Assembly: GCA_964419335.1 (NCBI GenBank)
Contig: CAYQOX010000032.1
Location: 1-58,312, forward strand
Source: CAYQOX01 sp964419335
Lineage (GTDB): Bacteria; Hinthialibacterota; Hinthialibacteria; Hinthialibacterales; Hinthialibacteraceae
Reading direction: 5' to 3'
DNA: 58,312 bases
The position numbers were made by a program, and so were the translations under genes. The notes beneath the pieces are model-generated. The model did no database searches, was not told where the DNA came from, and saw only the letters and a program-made list of their open reading frames with translations. The stretch's first letter is position 1. The number at the start of each line of letters is the position of its first letter. Shown here piece after piece: positions 44,242 through 54,300 of the stretch.

Positions 44242-45111
44242 TTATCCTAGAGCCTCTACCATATGCTCGCCGATTTTTGCCGAGCTTTCGCATACAACCA
44301 CCCCCGCCTCACGTAGCATCGCCTCTTTTTCCGCTGCGGTGCCTTTACCGCCTGCGATAATCGCCCCTGCGTGCCCCATGCGTTTACCGGGAGGTGCGGT
44401 TTTGCCCGCGATGAAGGCTACAACCGGCTTGTTGAACTCTTCCTTGATATATTCTGCTGCTTCTTCCTCGGCCGAACCGCCAATCTCGCCGATCAGCACA
44501 ACACCCCGGGTTTCCTCATCGTCTTTGAAAGTTTTCAGACAATCGACAAAACTGGTTCCGCTAACGGGATCACCGCCGATTCCAATACAGGTGGATTGAC
44601 CTAGTTTCACATCCGTAATTTGCTGAACGGCTTCGTAAGTCAAAGTGCCGCTGCGGGAAACCACCCCTATGCATCCTGCCCTATGGACAAACCCCGGCAT
44701 AATCCCGATTTTGCACTGTTCCGGCGTAATAATACCGGGACAATTAGGACCAATCATGCGCGTATTTCGATGACTTAGGTATTCTTTCACCTTAATCATA
44801 TCAAGCGTTGGAATCCCCTCGGTGATGCACACCGCCAGGGCAATCCCCGCATCTGCCGCTTCCATCACCGCGTCGGCGGCAAAAGACGGGGGAACGAAAA
44901 TCATAGAAGCATCCGCGCCAGTTGCTTCTTTCGCTTCAGCCACCGTATTAAACACAGGAACTCCCAAGTGGGTTTCTCCTCCCTTGCCGGGAGTAACTCC
45001 ACCCACGACTTTGGTACCATACTTGATACACTGCTCCGCATGGAACGAACCTTCTTTTCCCGTAATTCCTTGGACAAGAACTTTTGTATTACGGTTAACA
45101 AATATAGACAT
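44242..45111 (-). CDS. sucD: Succinyl-CoA synthetase alpha subunit
   Basis: Catalyses, with the beta subunit SucC, the reversible conversion of succinyl-CoA to succinate with NTP formation. It has 289 residues, the normal length. The CoA-binding N-terminus has LVQGITGKEGSFHAEQCIKY. GPNCPGIITPEQCKIGIMPG, VVSRSGTLTYEAVQQ and GIGGDPVSGTSFVDCL follow, and the phosphorylated histidine is H247 in KRMGHAGAIIAGGKGTA. SucC, usually directly upstream, is absent. Instead the start lies 17 bases inside the end of a CgeB-like glycosyltransferase gene, and its ribosome site (GAGGA, 6 bases before ATG) is inside that gene. The pairing subunit must be encoded elsewhere. Confidence 0.97.
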   Translation of the reverse strand: MSIFVNRNTKVLVQGITGKEGSFHAEQCIKYGTKVVGGVTPGKGGETHLGVPVFNTVAEAKEATGADASMIFVPPSFAADAVMEAADAGIALAVCITEGIPTLDMIKVKEYLSHRNTRMIGPNCPGIITPEQCKIGIMPGFVHRAGCIGVVSRSGTLTYEAVQQITDVKLGQSTCIGIGGDPVSGTSFVDCLKTFKDDEETRGVVLIGEIGGSAEEEAAEYIKEEFNKPVVAFIAGKTAPPGKRMGHAGAIIAGGKGTAAEKEAMLREAGVVVCESSAKIGEHMVEALG

Positions 45112-46804
45112 AATTATTCCTCGTTTTCGAACTTAATATATTCAAAAAAATTTGCATTCGATCATCATAGCTGCAGCGGGCAAGCACGCGTTGTTGACCG
45201 CTTTGCGCCATTTGCTCTCGAAGCGCGGGATGAGCCTGATAATAATCGACCTTCTCGCCTAACTCTTCTCGTGATTCAAAGACATCGAAATCCACGCCAA
45301 TTTCAAACTCATCTTCCAATCCTGGATTATACGAAGTCAGCAGAAATCCACCACAAGCTAACACATCGTAGACCCGAGGATTAGGCGCTGCAACACATTG
45401 TGTATGGAAAATATTGATATTGATTGTAGAAGCGGCATAAACATTGGGAAGTTCTCTGAAATAATCAAGACGTTTTCCCATATAACAATCTGTTAACACC
45501 CCCGCCCATTCAGGCTGTGACCACTCTTCGCCACCGAAGATTTGCAACCCGCGATCCGCAATCGCATCTAGATAGTACCGGCGGCGCAGCATGGTGGCTT
45601 TATTTTCAAAAAAATCCACCCAGGCGCCCTGATCGTCTCGGCCAATTTCCCCCCGTTCTTCTTCAACAATGGAACGATAATCCCTCGATTGCGAAAGATC
45701 GATTTCATGCACTAAACGATTGAGCCTTTCGAGTTGATCACGATCGATCTCGCACAATCGTTTTTCTAAGTTTAAAAATCCCCGGGTACCCAATTCTCCC
45801 ACGAAGGTAATCTGTAAATTTTCCTTTTCACCTATAGGTTTATTGACCGAGCGAGAAATTCCATAGCCCGTACGAACTTCCACCACCGGCGCCTCCGTCT
45901 TTGTTTGAAGATAGGGTAAATAAGTCTTATCAAAAACCCCCACCAAATCGCAATGGCGTAATTCTTCTTCCTTCTGTACATAACGGCGGGGATTATCCAC
46001 AAACCATACCAAAGTATGAAAAGAGAATGTCTTTGGCAAGGCATTGCGTGAGAAAGTGGTTGGTGTTGAATTGACAAAAAATGCCGTATCGGCATTCTCG
46101 TGAGCCATCCGGTTTAACCACGCGCTGGAACGCACAAATCGGTAAATCGGAGATTGCCACGCCATGCGTGCAGCCCCATAGCCTAAGCGGTGAAAAGCCG
46201 CCACGCAAGCCTCCTGCAGGTAGTTATGCCCTGCCGCCACAAAGCGAATATTCTTTGAAAAGGGAGGTCTCTGAATTTCACTTTCTTTTTGAGCATAGAG
46301 GCATGTTTGCCTCTCCCGCTGCTGAGTTTCATCAAAAAGAGAAATGAGAGATTCGCGTGTGTTTTGGGGAGTCTCTTTATCTCCCCAATAAAAGGCTTTT
46401 TGGCAACAGGCAACCTCCCCATAGCGCGAGAGAAAAGTAGGCAGGGTTGAAGCCATTTCGTTAGAGACAAGCAAGAGGCAATGATCCGACTGAATGACAC
46501 CCCGCCAATCTTCATGTTCCAACAAAAAACGAAACTGCGGCAATCGATCTTCGATCAATAACACTCGGCGATTCAATTCACCACGTAGTTCCAAATCTTG
46601 TACGCATTTCAACAGTGCGTTCACTTGTTTGATGCCATTAAAGCGAAACAAAACATGCAATTCCGCCTTAGGGTCAACTTGAAGCAACGTGTCTTTCTTG
46701 GCCGTATTGATGGTCGCAGGTGAACACGCTTGTACCGCCTTGGCTAAGCCAGGGTAAATCAATCCTAACGCTCTTAAATTATGAGAAAACAGCGCCTCGG
46801 TCAT
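45095..46804 (-). CDS. CgeB-like glycosyltransferase
   Basis: A 569-residue protein without membrane segments. The C-terminal about 170 residues are the glycosyltransferase 1-2 / CgeB type: NVYAASTININIFHTQCVAA, then PNPRVYDVLACGGFLLTSYN and a YQAHPALREQMAQSGQQRVL ending. This is a GT-B fold nucleotide-sugar-binding half. The N-terminal part is divergent, as usual in the family. Likely role: transfer of a sugar to a surface polysaccharide, flagellin or glycolipid; the acceptor is unknown. It starts inside the stop of the enolase-superfamily gene (ATGA), and its end overlaps sucD by 17 bases. Confidence 0.82.
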   Translation of the reverse strand: MTEALFSHNLRALGLIYPGLAKAVQACSPATINTAKKDTLLQVDPKAELHVLFRFNGIKQVNALLKCVQDLELRGELNRRVLLIEDRLPQFRFLLEHEDWRGVIQSDHCLLLVSNEMASTLPTFLSRYGEVACCQKAFYWGDKETPQNTRESLISLFDETQQRERQTCLYAQKESEIQRPPFSKNIRFVAAGHNYLQEACVAAFHRLGYGAARMAWQSPIYRFVRSSAWLNRMAHENADTAFFVNSTPTTFSRNALPKTFSFHTLVWFVDNPRRYVQKEEELRHCDLVGVFDKTYLPYLQTKTEAPVVEVRTGYGISRSVNKPIGEKENLQITFVGELGTRGFLNLEKRLCEIDRDQLERLNRLVHEIDLSQSRDYRSIVEEERGEIGRDDQGAWVDFFENKATMLRRRYYLDAIADRGLQIFGGEEWSQPEWAGVLTDCYMGKRLDYFRELPNVYAASTININIFHTQCVAAPNPRVYDVLACGGFLLTSYNPGLEDEFEIGVDFDVFESREELGEKVDYYQAHPALREQMAQSGQQRVLARCSYDDRMQIFLNILSSKTRNNYVYIC

Positions 46805-48165
46805 GAATATTTCGGCGGTATAATCCCCAAACCTACGCCATGGAGGCAGCCTGTTTCAATCGTGCCTCCATGCACATGAAACGTGCCGGGAAAGCGATCT
46901 ACCCAATCTTCGTTGGCCGCCGGGCAATACTGACGCCCGTTCCCTTCGATGGCAGCAATCGTATGGATATGAGCAGCCAAACTAGCAGAATGCAAGAAGG
47001 AGGCGCCGGGACAAGTTAAATCTTGCACACAGAGAAATAAATTAAATTTCTGCGCCGCGGCTCCCATGAGCAGCGCCTGAGTCTGCCCTTTGCATGCTTT
47101 GAGCGCCACTCCGCTATAGCCCAATTCACGCGAAAGCAAGAGGCTTTCATAATCCACCAACGACTCATCAATCACCACCGGCTTAATTTCGGCGGCTTTG
47201 TGCATTTTGTTCTCTGGATTCGCTTTCAGATCACGTGCGGTAGGTTGCTCAATATACTGCACCCGATCCATGGCATTGGGGGCTTTTTCTTGGATATAAT
47301 GTAAAAAATCCATTAAATAATCTACATTTTTACATTGTTCGTTGAAGTCGAGTGAATAGTACCATTCATCCACCCCTCGCTCCCGCTGGGTTTCTTCTGC
47401 AATCCGATCAACGCTCACAACTCGGTTCACGTCCCAATCGATATTATCTCCATTCAACTTAATTTTCAGATGGGTCAATCCATCGGCCTTGATCCATTCC
47501 GCAAGCGTTTCCGGTAATCCATCATTCAAACACTGGGAAATATCCTCTTCTGTGAGGGGATCGACGGCTCCAACTAAGTGATAAAGCGGCATCCAGGAGC
47601 GTGGTTCTTTGCGTACATATTTATCCAGATATTCGCCTTTGAACTTTTCATTTAAATAATGTGCCAAATCGTGATTGAGGTAGTCTTTGCTCAAGCATTG
47701 AAACGAGTTACGCCCAAGCAATTTCCCATAGGCATCATGAATGGCAGCATCGAAAGGACTGGCCACCACTAAAGCGCATAACTTGGGGATCGATTCTTTT
47801 AACTCCAACTCTTGACTCACCCGTTCTGCCGCCTGCAAATATAGGGGCTCCAAAGCCTGGTTGATACTGAGGGGATGTTCATAATCCTCGTAGTTCTCTG
47901 TGAGTTCCTGAATCTCTTCGGCTAACCGTTTCATGGCCTGAAGGGTCTCATCGTAGGTATGGTGTTTTGAGGGAAAAGACCATACATTCCCCATCGGCAT
48001 AGAACCGAAGCCCCATACCTCATCCCCCTCACGATTTTTAACATGGACATACGCATTTAAGATCGTAACCTTATCGGTTACGATCCCCCCGAATTTTAAC
48101 GGTGAACGGTACGCGTGATTTTCATATTCAATACGGACGCCTCGGATCGTAATATCGTGCTGCAT
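46801..48165 (-). CDS. Enolase-superfamily (mandelate racemase/muconate lactonizing type) enzyme
   Basis: A 454-residue enzyme of the enolase superfamily, which abstracts a proton next to a carboxylate with Mg2+ help. The expected residues are visible: K234 and K236 in HLKIKLNG, metal ligands D273 (LDFNEQ), E306 (YIEQP) and D333 (IDES), and the opposite-face lysine region K356 (ALKACKG). The N-terminal capping domain is somewhat long. The reaction may be dehydration, racemisation or cycloisomerisation of a sugar acid or amino-acid derivative; the pattern does not decide. It begins the three-gene overlapping run with a CgeB-like glycosyltransferase and sucD. AGAGGA lies before the ATG. Confidence 0.88.
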   Translation of the reverse strand: MQHDITIRGVRIEYENHAYRSPLKFGGIVTDKVTILNAYVHVKNREGDEVWGFGSMPMGNVWSFPSKHHTYDETLQAMKRLAEEIQELTENYEDYEHPLSINQALEPLYLQAAERVSQELELKESIPKLCALVVASPFDAAIHDAYGKLLGRNSFQCLSKDYLNHDLAHYLNEKFKGEYLDKYVRKEPRSWMPLYHLVGAVDPLTEEDISQCLNDGLPETLAEWIKADGLTHLKIKLNGDNIDWDVNRVVSVDRIAEETQRERGVDEWYYSLDFNEQCKNVDYLMDFLHYIQEKAPNAMDRVQYIEQPTARDLKANPENKMHKAAEIKPVVIDESLVDYESLLLSRELGYSGVALKACKGQTQALLMGAAAQKFNLFLCVQDLTCPGASFLHSASLAAHIHTIAAIEGNGRQYCPAANEDWVDRFPGTFHVHGGTIETGCLHGVGLGIIPPKYS

Positions 48166-48430
48166 GGTATTTTCCTCTCATTTTCGTTGAAATCTCACCC
48201 CCTCATCATACGATGAATCGATGCTTCTGTCATGAGTTTTGCACCGCTAATTCTGGGAGACAACAATTTTTCGCCCTCCTCATTGCAGCCAAGGCAAAAG
48301 ATGTCTATTATTGTACAACTTATACAGCCACTTTTAAGACACTGTGCTATTCTATCGATGAATATAAAGGCTATTCACTCTGGAAAATCATCCCTTTCAA
48401 CCAAGATTCTTCCTTAGAGCAATAAATGAT

Positions 48431-48784
48431 CTAGCGCGGTGAGGATAGATAATCTAAGCCTTCTTGGTGCGTCTCAAAAATGGGAATGATATCTGAAACT
48501 CGAGTAAGATGGAGGACAAATTGAACCCGTTCATTCGGGTTAATGAGACAAATTTTCCCGTTATCGTTTAAAATCTCCTGGCTTAGATTTAACAATTGGC
48601 CGATAACATGGCTTTGCATGATACGCGTCTCGCTCAGATCCAAGAGAAAATGATTCAATCCTTTCTCATGGAAATCGGTGATTGTGTTCCGTAAATCGTC
48701 CACCTCCCCCATGAGAAAAGAACCATGAAGAGAAATAATGGCGATTTTTTCGTGCGTACGAGTTTTTATGAAGGCGTCTCCCAT
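48431..48784 (-). CDS. Short STAS-domain protein (anti-sigma factor antagonist-like)
   Basis: A protein of about 117 residues that is a single STAS domain: IAIISLHGSFLMGEVDDLRN, then HFLLDLSETRIMQSHVIGQL, where S in QSH lies in the loop normally phosphorylated, then GKICLINPNERVQFVLHLTR. The usual DSSGLG/NSAGLG sequence is replaced by QSHVIG, so regulation by phosphorylation is not certain. No partner kinase is nearby. The ATG at 48784 is chosen; an upstream GTG at 48829 would add 15 residues without a clear ribosome site. See also the larger STAS protein at 23783. Confidence 0.8.
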   Translation of the reverse strand: MGDAFIKTRTHEKIAIISLHGSFLMGEVDDLRNTITDFHEKGLNHFLLDLSETRIMQSHVIGQLLNLSQEILNDNGKICLINPNERVQFVLHLTRVSDIIPIFETHQEGLDYLSSPR

Positions 48785-49111
48785 ATCCACACTCTTTATA
48801 ACAGCCGAAGAAACAGGCCAATTTTTCACACTTTTTCGGACTTGCCTATTAAAGTTAAAATATCACGCATTAATTAGAAACAAAGAATCATCCCTATTTA
48901 CACATAAACAATCATCTCACATCCAGGCGGTCGACACCCAAGTTTTCCCCTGAGCGGTCGATACTATATATAACCACAAATACGCTCGAAATGTCAAAAG
49001 GAACAAAATAATTTTACGCAATATTGCTGGAATTCTCGTACACGAAACCCTTACGTACAAAAGAAAAATAATCCATAATGCAATCCAAAAAACGTTATTT
49101 GATGGAATACG
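48785..49111. other. Intergenic region between divergent STAS and GHL10 genes
   Basis: About 327 AT-rich bases with no credible gene. The octamer GCGGTCGA occurs twice in direct orientation (48927-48934 and 48954-48961), starts 27 bp apart. That is weak support for a regulator site. The promoters of both genes must lie here. Confidence 0.45.
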
Positions 49112-50362
49112 ATGAAAACCCACTTTTATTCAGGTAAAATTTATAGCGTTTCTCTTTTTTCATTTCAATCGAAATCCTCATTTTCTCAATGGCGAATCCT
49201 ACGTTTCTTTCTCTTTTTATTAATTCTCTTGTTCTTAAATGCTCTTCCAACGAAAGCGCAAACCCAAAAACGCGCCTTGTGGGTCACACGATGGGATTTT
49301 AAAACAGAAGATGATATACGCAAAATAATGGAAAATGCACGTCTTCTTGGCACCCGCGAGGTTTTGTTTCAAACCCGGGGCAACGCCACCGTGTTTTACC
49401 CCTCTGAGATCGAACCCTGGGCGTGGGAACTCACCGGCGAGACTCCGGCTACCACGGGAAAAGATCCGGGCTGGGATCCCTTAAACACCGCGATTGAAGA
49501 AGCAAAAAATCATAACTTGGAACTCCACGCGTGGATTAATGTATTTCCCGGCTGGAGAGGTCTCACCCCACCACCCCGAAGCACAGAACATCCATGGGTG
49601 AGTCAGCGATCCTGGTTTATGATTGATCATCGCGGGCTTCCGATGAAGCCCATGGAAAAGTGGTATACCTTCATGTCTCCCGGGATTCCTGAAGTCCGAA
49701 AATACATCGCCTCTCTCTGCGGTGAAATGGCCTCCCAGTATCCAGAATTGGCTGGAATCCATTTGGATTATGTTCGCTATCCAGCCCATAGAGAAACCGG
49801 TTCCTTCCGCGATTTTTCTTATGATAAAACCAGCGTAGAAGCATTCAAAAAACTTCATAACATCCTTCCCCGTTACGATAAAGAAGAATGGCAACAATTC
49901 AAACAAACGCAAGTAACCCATAGCATCCAAGCAATTCGCAAAGCAATCCAAAGCGCCTCACCGGCGGTAGAATTATCGGCGACCTTTGTCGCCGAAATTC
50001 ACAAAGCCACTTCTGAAGTAGGACAAGACCCCCGGCAATGGTTCGACAAGGATCTCGTGGATTGGGCTGTGCCTATGATTTATAAGCGAAATTTCTCTTC
50101 TTTCCAAGAAAACGTCAGGCAATTACAACAGCATTACACCGAGGCGCACTTAAAAAAAATGGCTTTCGGTCTTAACGTCGATTTCAATTCCATTCAAACC
50201 ATACAAAATCAAATGGGTCTCAGTTTAAGAGAATCCAATGCAGGAGAAGTATTATTCGCGTATTCCTCTCTTTTCCCTAATCATACACCCAACCCCAAAG
50301 TTAACGCGATCCAAAAGTTGTGGCGAGAAGCGCGGTTGCGTGAAGTCTTGCTGCGAGATTGA
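49112..50362 (+). CDS. Secreted GHL10-family glycoside-hydrolase-like protein (YngK type)
   Basis: A 416-residue protein with an N-terminal export signal (ILRFFLFLLILLFLNALPTK, then AQ) after a polar extension. The mature protein begins KRALWVTRWDFKTEDDI, and LGTREVLFQTRGNATVFYPS, then EIEPWAWELTG, WDPLNTAIEEAKNHNLELHA and WINVFPGWRG are classic GHL10 (PF02638) features. GIHLDYVRYP and DLVDWAVPMIYKRNF are likely at the barrel active site. Members are thought to cleave exopolysaccharide or glycans; the substrate here is unknown. The prepilin gene follows 105 bases later on the same strand. Confidence 0.9.
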   Translation: MKTHFYSGKIYSVSLFSFQSKSSFSQWRILRFFLFLLILLFLNALPTKAQTQKRALWVTRWDFKTEDDIRKIMENARLLGTREVLFQTRGNATVFYPSEIEPWAWELTGETPATTGKDPGWDPLNTAIEEAKNHNLELHAWINVFPGWRGLTPPPRSTEHPWVSQRSWFMIDHRGLPMKPMEKWYTFMSPGIPEVRKYIASLCGEMASQYPELAGIHLDYVRYPAHRETGSFRDFSYDKTSVEAFKKLHNILPRYDKEEWQQFKQTQVTHSIQAIRKAIQSASPAVELSATFVAEIHKATSEVGQDPRQWFDKDLVDWAVPMIYKRNFSSFQENVRQLQQHYTEAHLKKMAFGLNVDFNSIQTIQNQMGLSLRESNAGEVLFAYSSLFPNHTPNPKVNAIQKLWREARLREVLLRD

Positions 50363-50467
50363 CTCGACCGCCCAATCGATTGTTTTACGCTATTCACCCA
50401 GAAAATTTTATGGTATGTTAATAAATAGAAGTAAACGACTTTGTTTATTATTGGAGGAAAGAGACGA

Positions 50468-51109
50468 ATGACGAAACGTGGATTTACCTTAATTGAATTG
50501 CTGATCGTGGTTGCGATCATAGGAATCTTGGCCGCTATAGCCGTTCCCAACTTCTTAAACGCGCAAATTCGGGCTAAAGTTTCACGCGGTTACGCGGATA
50601 TGAAAGCCCTGGCTACCGCCGTTCAAATGAACCAAACCGATCGCGGCGTGCTCTTGGTGGACTGGTGGGATGATGATCGTGAATGGGGGCACCAGCGATT
50701 GGAAGATGTATTCAACATGGTGGGTGCCGGAGATTTCGAACAACGTTCCACTCAAATGATCCTTGCTCCACTAACCAGCCCCATCTCGTATATGACCGCC
50801 ATCCCCGAAGATCCCTTCCTTCCTGACACCGAAACCTGGCATCGTTCTTATCGCTATGGGGATAACGACACAGAAGATCCGGAGCACGATCACGGCTTCG
50901 GTGCCCTCTTTCCCGAGAACACAGATGTAACTGGCATGCGCCCCTTAAATTCCGGTGATTTTATCTTAATCGGCATTGGTCCTGATGGAGAATTGGGATT
51001 GGGTGCAGGTTATGGGGATATCAACCGCGCTTTGCCTTATGATTCATCCAATGGGCTTGTTAGTGCTGGGGATGTTACCTTACGCGGCGGTGGAGGTATT
51101 AATCAATAA
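50468..51109 (+). CDS. Type IV pilin-like prepilin, paralogue of the one at 20014
   Basis: A prepilin of 213 residues with leader MTKRG and the signal GFTLIELLIVVAIIGILAAI; the mature +5 glutamate is E10. The globular part shares with the protein at 20014 WWDDDRE, FEQRSTQMILAPLTSPISYM, PEDPF, YRYGD, FILIGIGPDGELGLGAG and SNGLVSAGDVTLRGGGG, so the two are clear paralogues. GGAGG lies 9 bases before the ATG at 50468; the longer frame from TTG at 50441 would destroy the prepilin leader. A terminator follows. Its role as pilus or pseudopilus subunit is inferred. Confidence 0.92.
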   Translation: MTKRGFTLIELLIVVAIIGILAAIAVPNFLNAQIRAKVSRGYADMKALATAVQMNQTDRGVLLVDWWDDDREWGHQRLEDVFNMVGAGDFEQRSTQMILAPLTSPISYMTAIPEDPFLPDTETWHRSYRYGDNDTEDPEHDHGFGALFPENTDVTGMRPLNSGDFILIGIGPDGELGLGAGYGDINRALPYDSSNGLVSAGDVTLRGGGGINQ

Positions 51110-51178
51110 TATAGCGTCACCCGGTTTGGAATGAGGAAGCAATCGCAAGCATTATTAAACCAAGCCACTTAAAAAAAC

Positions 51179-51220
51179 AATCCCCCCTGCCTGGGAGCCA
51201 TGCAGCAGGGGGGATTTTAT
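51179..51220 (+). terminator. Rho-independent terminator of the second prepilin
   Basis: A 12-bp perfect stem (AATCCCCCCTGC with GCAGGGGGGATT), a 14-base loop and a short T tail, 70 bases after the prepilin stop. Confidence 0.8.
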
Positions 51221-51230
51221 TACCCCATGA

Positions 51231-51257
51231 GAAAAAAAGGGGGTGTATGCGACCCCC
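51231..51257 (-). terminator. Rho-independent terminator of the PPC-repeat gene
   Basis: Read on the minus strand: a stem of GGGGGT pairing with ACCCCC, a 7-base loop, then a T7 run. It lies about 70 bases past the stop of the large minus-strand gene at 51325. Confidence 0.8.
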
Positions 51258-51324
51258 AATGTTTCAATTCATCGAATGATGTAATTCTTTCTTCTTTTCT
51301 TTCAGTTAACGTGGCTCATTTCTA

Positions 51325-54300
51325 TTAATTTCCAATCCCTTGAAGCAAGGGGGAGAATAAATCCCCTGAATAGAAACGATCCGGCTGCAACAGAAAGACC
51401 TCAAACTTATCAACATACACCGTGGCGGCATCCTCTCCCAATCCAGCCACCTGAATAATGGGGGTAATCAGATTCGTATTGACCGGATGGTAGATAGCCG
51501 CAAAGCGTTCTTCTTGGTCTACAAATGGCGTGGTGTTTAAAGAATTCACCAAAGCCAGCGATCCATCGACCCCCTGACCATCCGCCATGCTGCCTTTCAA
51601 TGTACCTAACCAAACCCCGGCATCGGGTGCATCCGCAGAAAAGGTCATACGCAACAAGACAGGATAACCTTGCGTATCGATTGGTGAAGCCGTATAAAGT
51701 AAAGAAACTTCTCCGGAGTATACTTCAATGACCAATCCCTTACCATCATCAGAAGAAGGGACTTGATTTTCAGGGAAGAAGTCCAATGTCACTTCACCCG
51801 GCGGCGTCCCTTGGGTAAAACCACCTTTTTGGTGTACCCATCCCGCCGCACTCACATTATCTTCGTTAAAATGATAATCCATCACCGGCTGCTCGGGTCC
51901 GTGGGTAGGTATAGGAGTAACTGTCGGTTCAGGGGTCACTGGAGGCAGAGTCGGTTCTGGAGTGACGGTTTGTCCCGGTTCCAGAGTTGGAGTCACCGTA
52001 GGCGTAGGCGACGGGGTAATTCCTACCGGAGGAGTCGGAGTTGGGGTTGGTTCAACCACGCTTCCATCTGGATGAAGGACAATGGATTTACCCGCGCTTT
52101 CATTATCGAACTTATCATACACGGTTAGGTGACATTCATAGGTTTCACCATTAACAAAACCATCAGAATAGTAATAAAGTTTGTTGCCAAGATCGATGGG
52201 TTCTTCGTTATTGATATACAGTTTATAGCCACCTCCATCAGCCACATCGAAACTGCGCGACGGGGTCCAGATTAAATGAATATAGCGATCACGCGCGAAG
52301 CCATACAAGCGTTCCACATCTTCCGGAGGATTGGTGCTGGATTCCAGCAAGGTCACGTCGAGTTGAGTCGTTTCTCCCGCAGTAACATCGACTACCCGCG
52401 AAGTGGAATAATATTTTGAACCCGCTTCGAAAGTGAGACGGTATCTTCCTGGCATCAACGCGTCGAGGCCATATTCTCCCCCAAAGTCGGTTTCATCTTT
52501 CCATTGATGTTTAGCAACATTTACGTTCACTTCAGCCAAGGGAAAACCGTTTTCCGCGGAAACAATCCCCGTTAATCCCCCTGTAACAGGACGATCCATA
52601 GGACTCAAACTCATCGTATATTGTCCATACCCACTAATCCGATAAGCACGAAGGTGATAAGTTCCCGGTACAAGTTCGATCTCATCAGTATAAAGATTAG
52701 AATTGTAATAAATTTCCCTGCTTTTCGAAGGATCATGCAAAGTGGAAGTATAGAGTGAATAACGAGCTCGGAGGTTTGATTCTTGCTGATAAGTAAATTT
52801 GTAGGATCCCTCACTTGTAACATTGACTTTATAGAAATCATCTACATCTGTCGCCGTGCGATGGTTATACCCTAGCGATCCTTGAATCAACTGACCGGCT
52901 TCAAAAGTGCTCGCTTGCGAAGCCAGTTCATTGTATTGTTGATCCAGCATATTTTCGGGGGTGTAATCGAAATATACATGATAGGTTCCATAACCATTAA
53001 TACGGTTGACTAGAATATAGTACACACCCGCTTTGAGTGAATCGTTGCCGATTGTATTGAGTGAATCGGTATAATAATTCTCTCTACGCTGAATCGAATG
53101 AAATGCATTGTCATGGAAGAGTTCATAGCCCTGCCTTAAGTTCGCATCTCCATGAACATTCACTATGAGTTTTCCATCTTCGGGGAGTTCGAGTCGATAC
53201 CAATCTTGAGAATCAAGGATGACATCATGTTCAGCGGTATGCCAACCCCGCTCATAGCCTAAGTGACCAATCATTCCCTCATCGACGGATACATCCACCG
53301 CTTGGAAATAGCGGTCATTGGGTTCGGGGTCGGTACTGCGATTGGGAATATACTCAATGTCAATATCATATTCTCCATAACCACCCATATGTTCGATACC
53401 GACCATATATACCCCACGACTGGCATTTACCTTTTCTACCTTCACCACATTTTCTGTATAATAGCCATCCTGAGTCTGCAAAGTACGATAGGTTTGTTCC
53501 TGATGTTCAAACAATTTCAGGCGATATCTTAATGTATCCTCAGATGTTGCGCGAAGAATTATTTGACCTGGATCTGGAACTTCAATAAAATAAAAATCCA
53601 CAATATCTGTCCAACGATTACCGCCATAGCCCAAATTCCCTTCAATATGACGGGTATCCTCGGGTAATAATGTAGGATCCCCCCAATGATCGTTGGGTTC
53701 CTCATCCACTCTTTGTACCGGCGTAAACTCGGTTGTTAACGAAGATAAATATCCTTCCCCGCTAATTCGTTCCACCTGGATTAAATAAACCCCTTTGCGC
53801 AGGTTCGGTACACCAATATCTCCGGGTTGATCCGTGTAGTAAAAATCCTTGGACTGATGTTGATGTGTAAAGTGGTTATCATGTAAATAAGTCCGTCCTC
53901 TGACATCCGATGTATAGTGGCTAGTAACCGTGAGTTTACCATCCGAGGGCAAGGTCACTTGATAAACATACGACTCTTGATCTTCTGAGAGCAAAATGTC
54001 GCTTATTGTTTCATTCGGTTGGATGGTCAAAGGATTTTGAACCGGATTGGGTGGATCTGTTGGTGTGTGGGTAAGTCGTACATGATAAGGACCATGATGA
54101 TTGATATTATAACTAACCCTTACAGTATAATCGCCTGCAGGAAGTGAATTGATTGTTCCACTCCCCATAGAACGGTTCGAAGAATCATACAAATAGATAT
54201 TAACCGAAATAAAACCTTCCTCATCGGTCAGGGATTCCATCTTCAAATTACCATACGTAGGAAGGTTTACTTTGAATTGATCGATACGATCCCGCACCCC

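Noticed and set aside
48213..48425. 70-codon plus-strand ORF between the enolase-superfamily and STAS genes
   Set aside because: No ribosome site and an unlikely Cys/Tyr-rich product; probably chance.
48927..48961. Direct repeat GCGGTCGA
   Set aside because: Only 8 bases and no symmetry; kept as a remark on the intergenic region, not as a finding.
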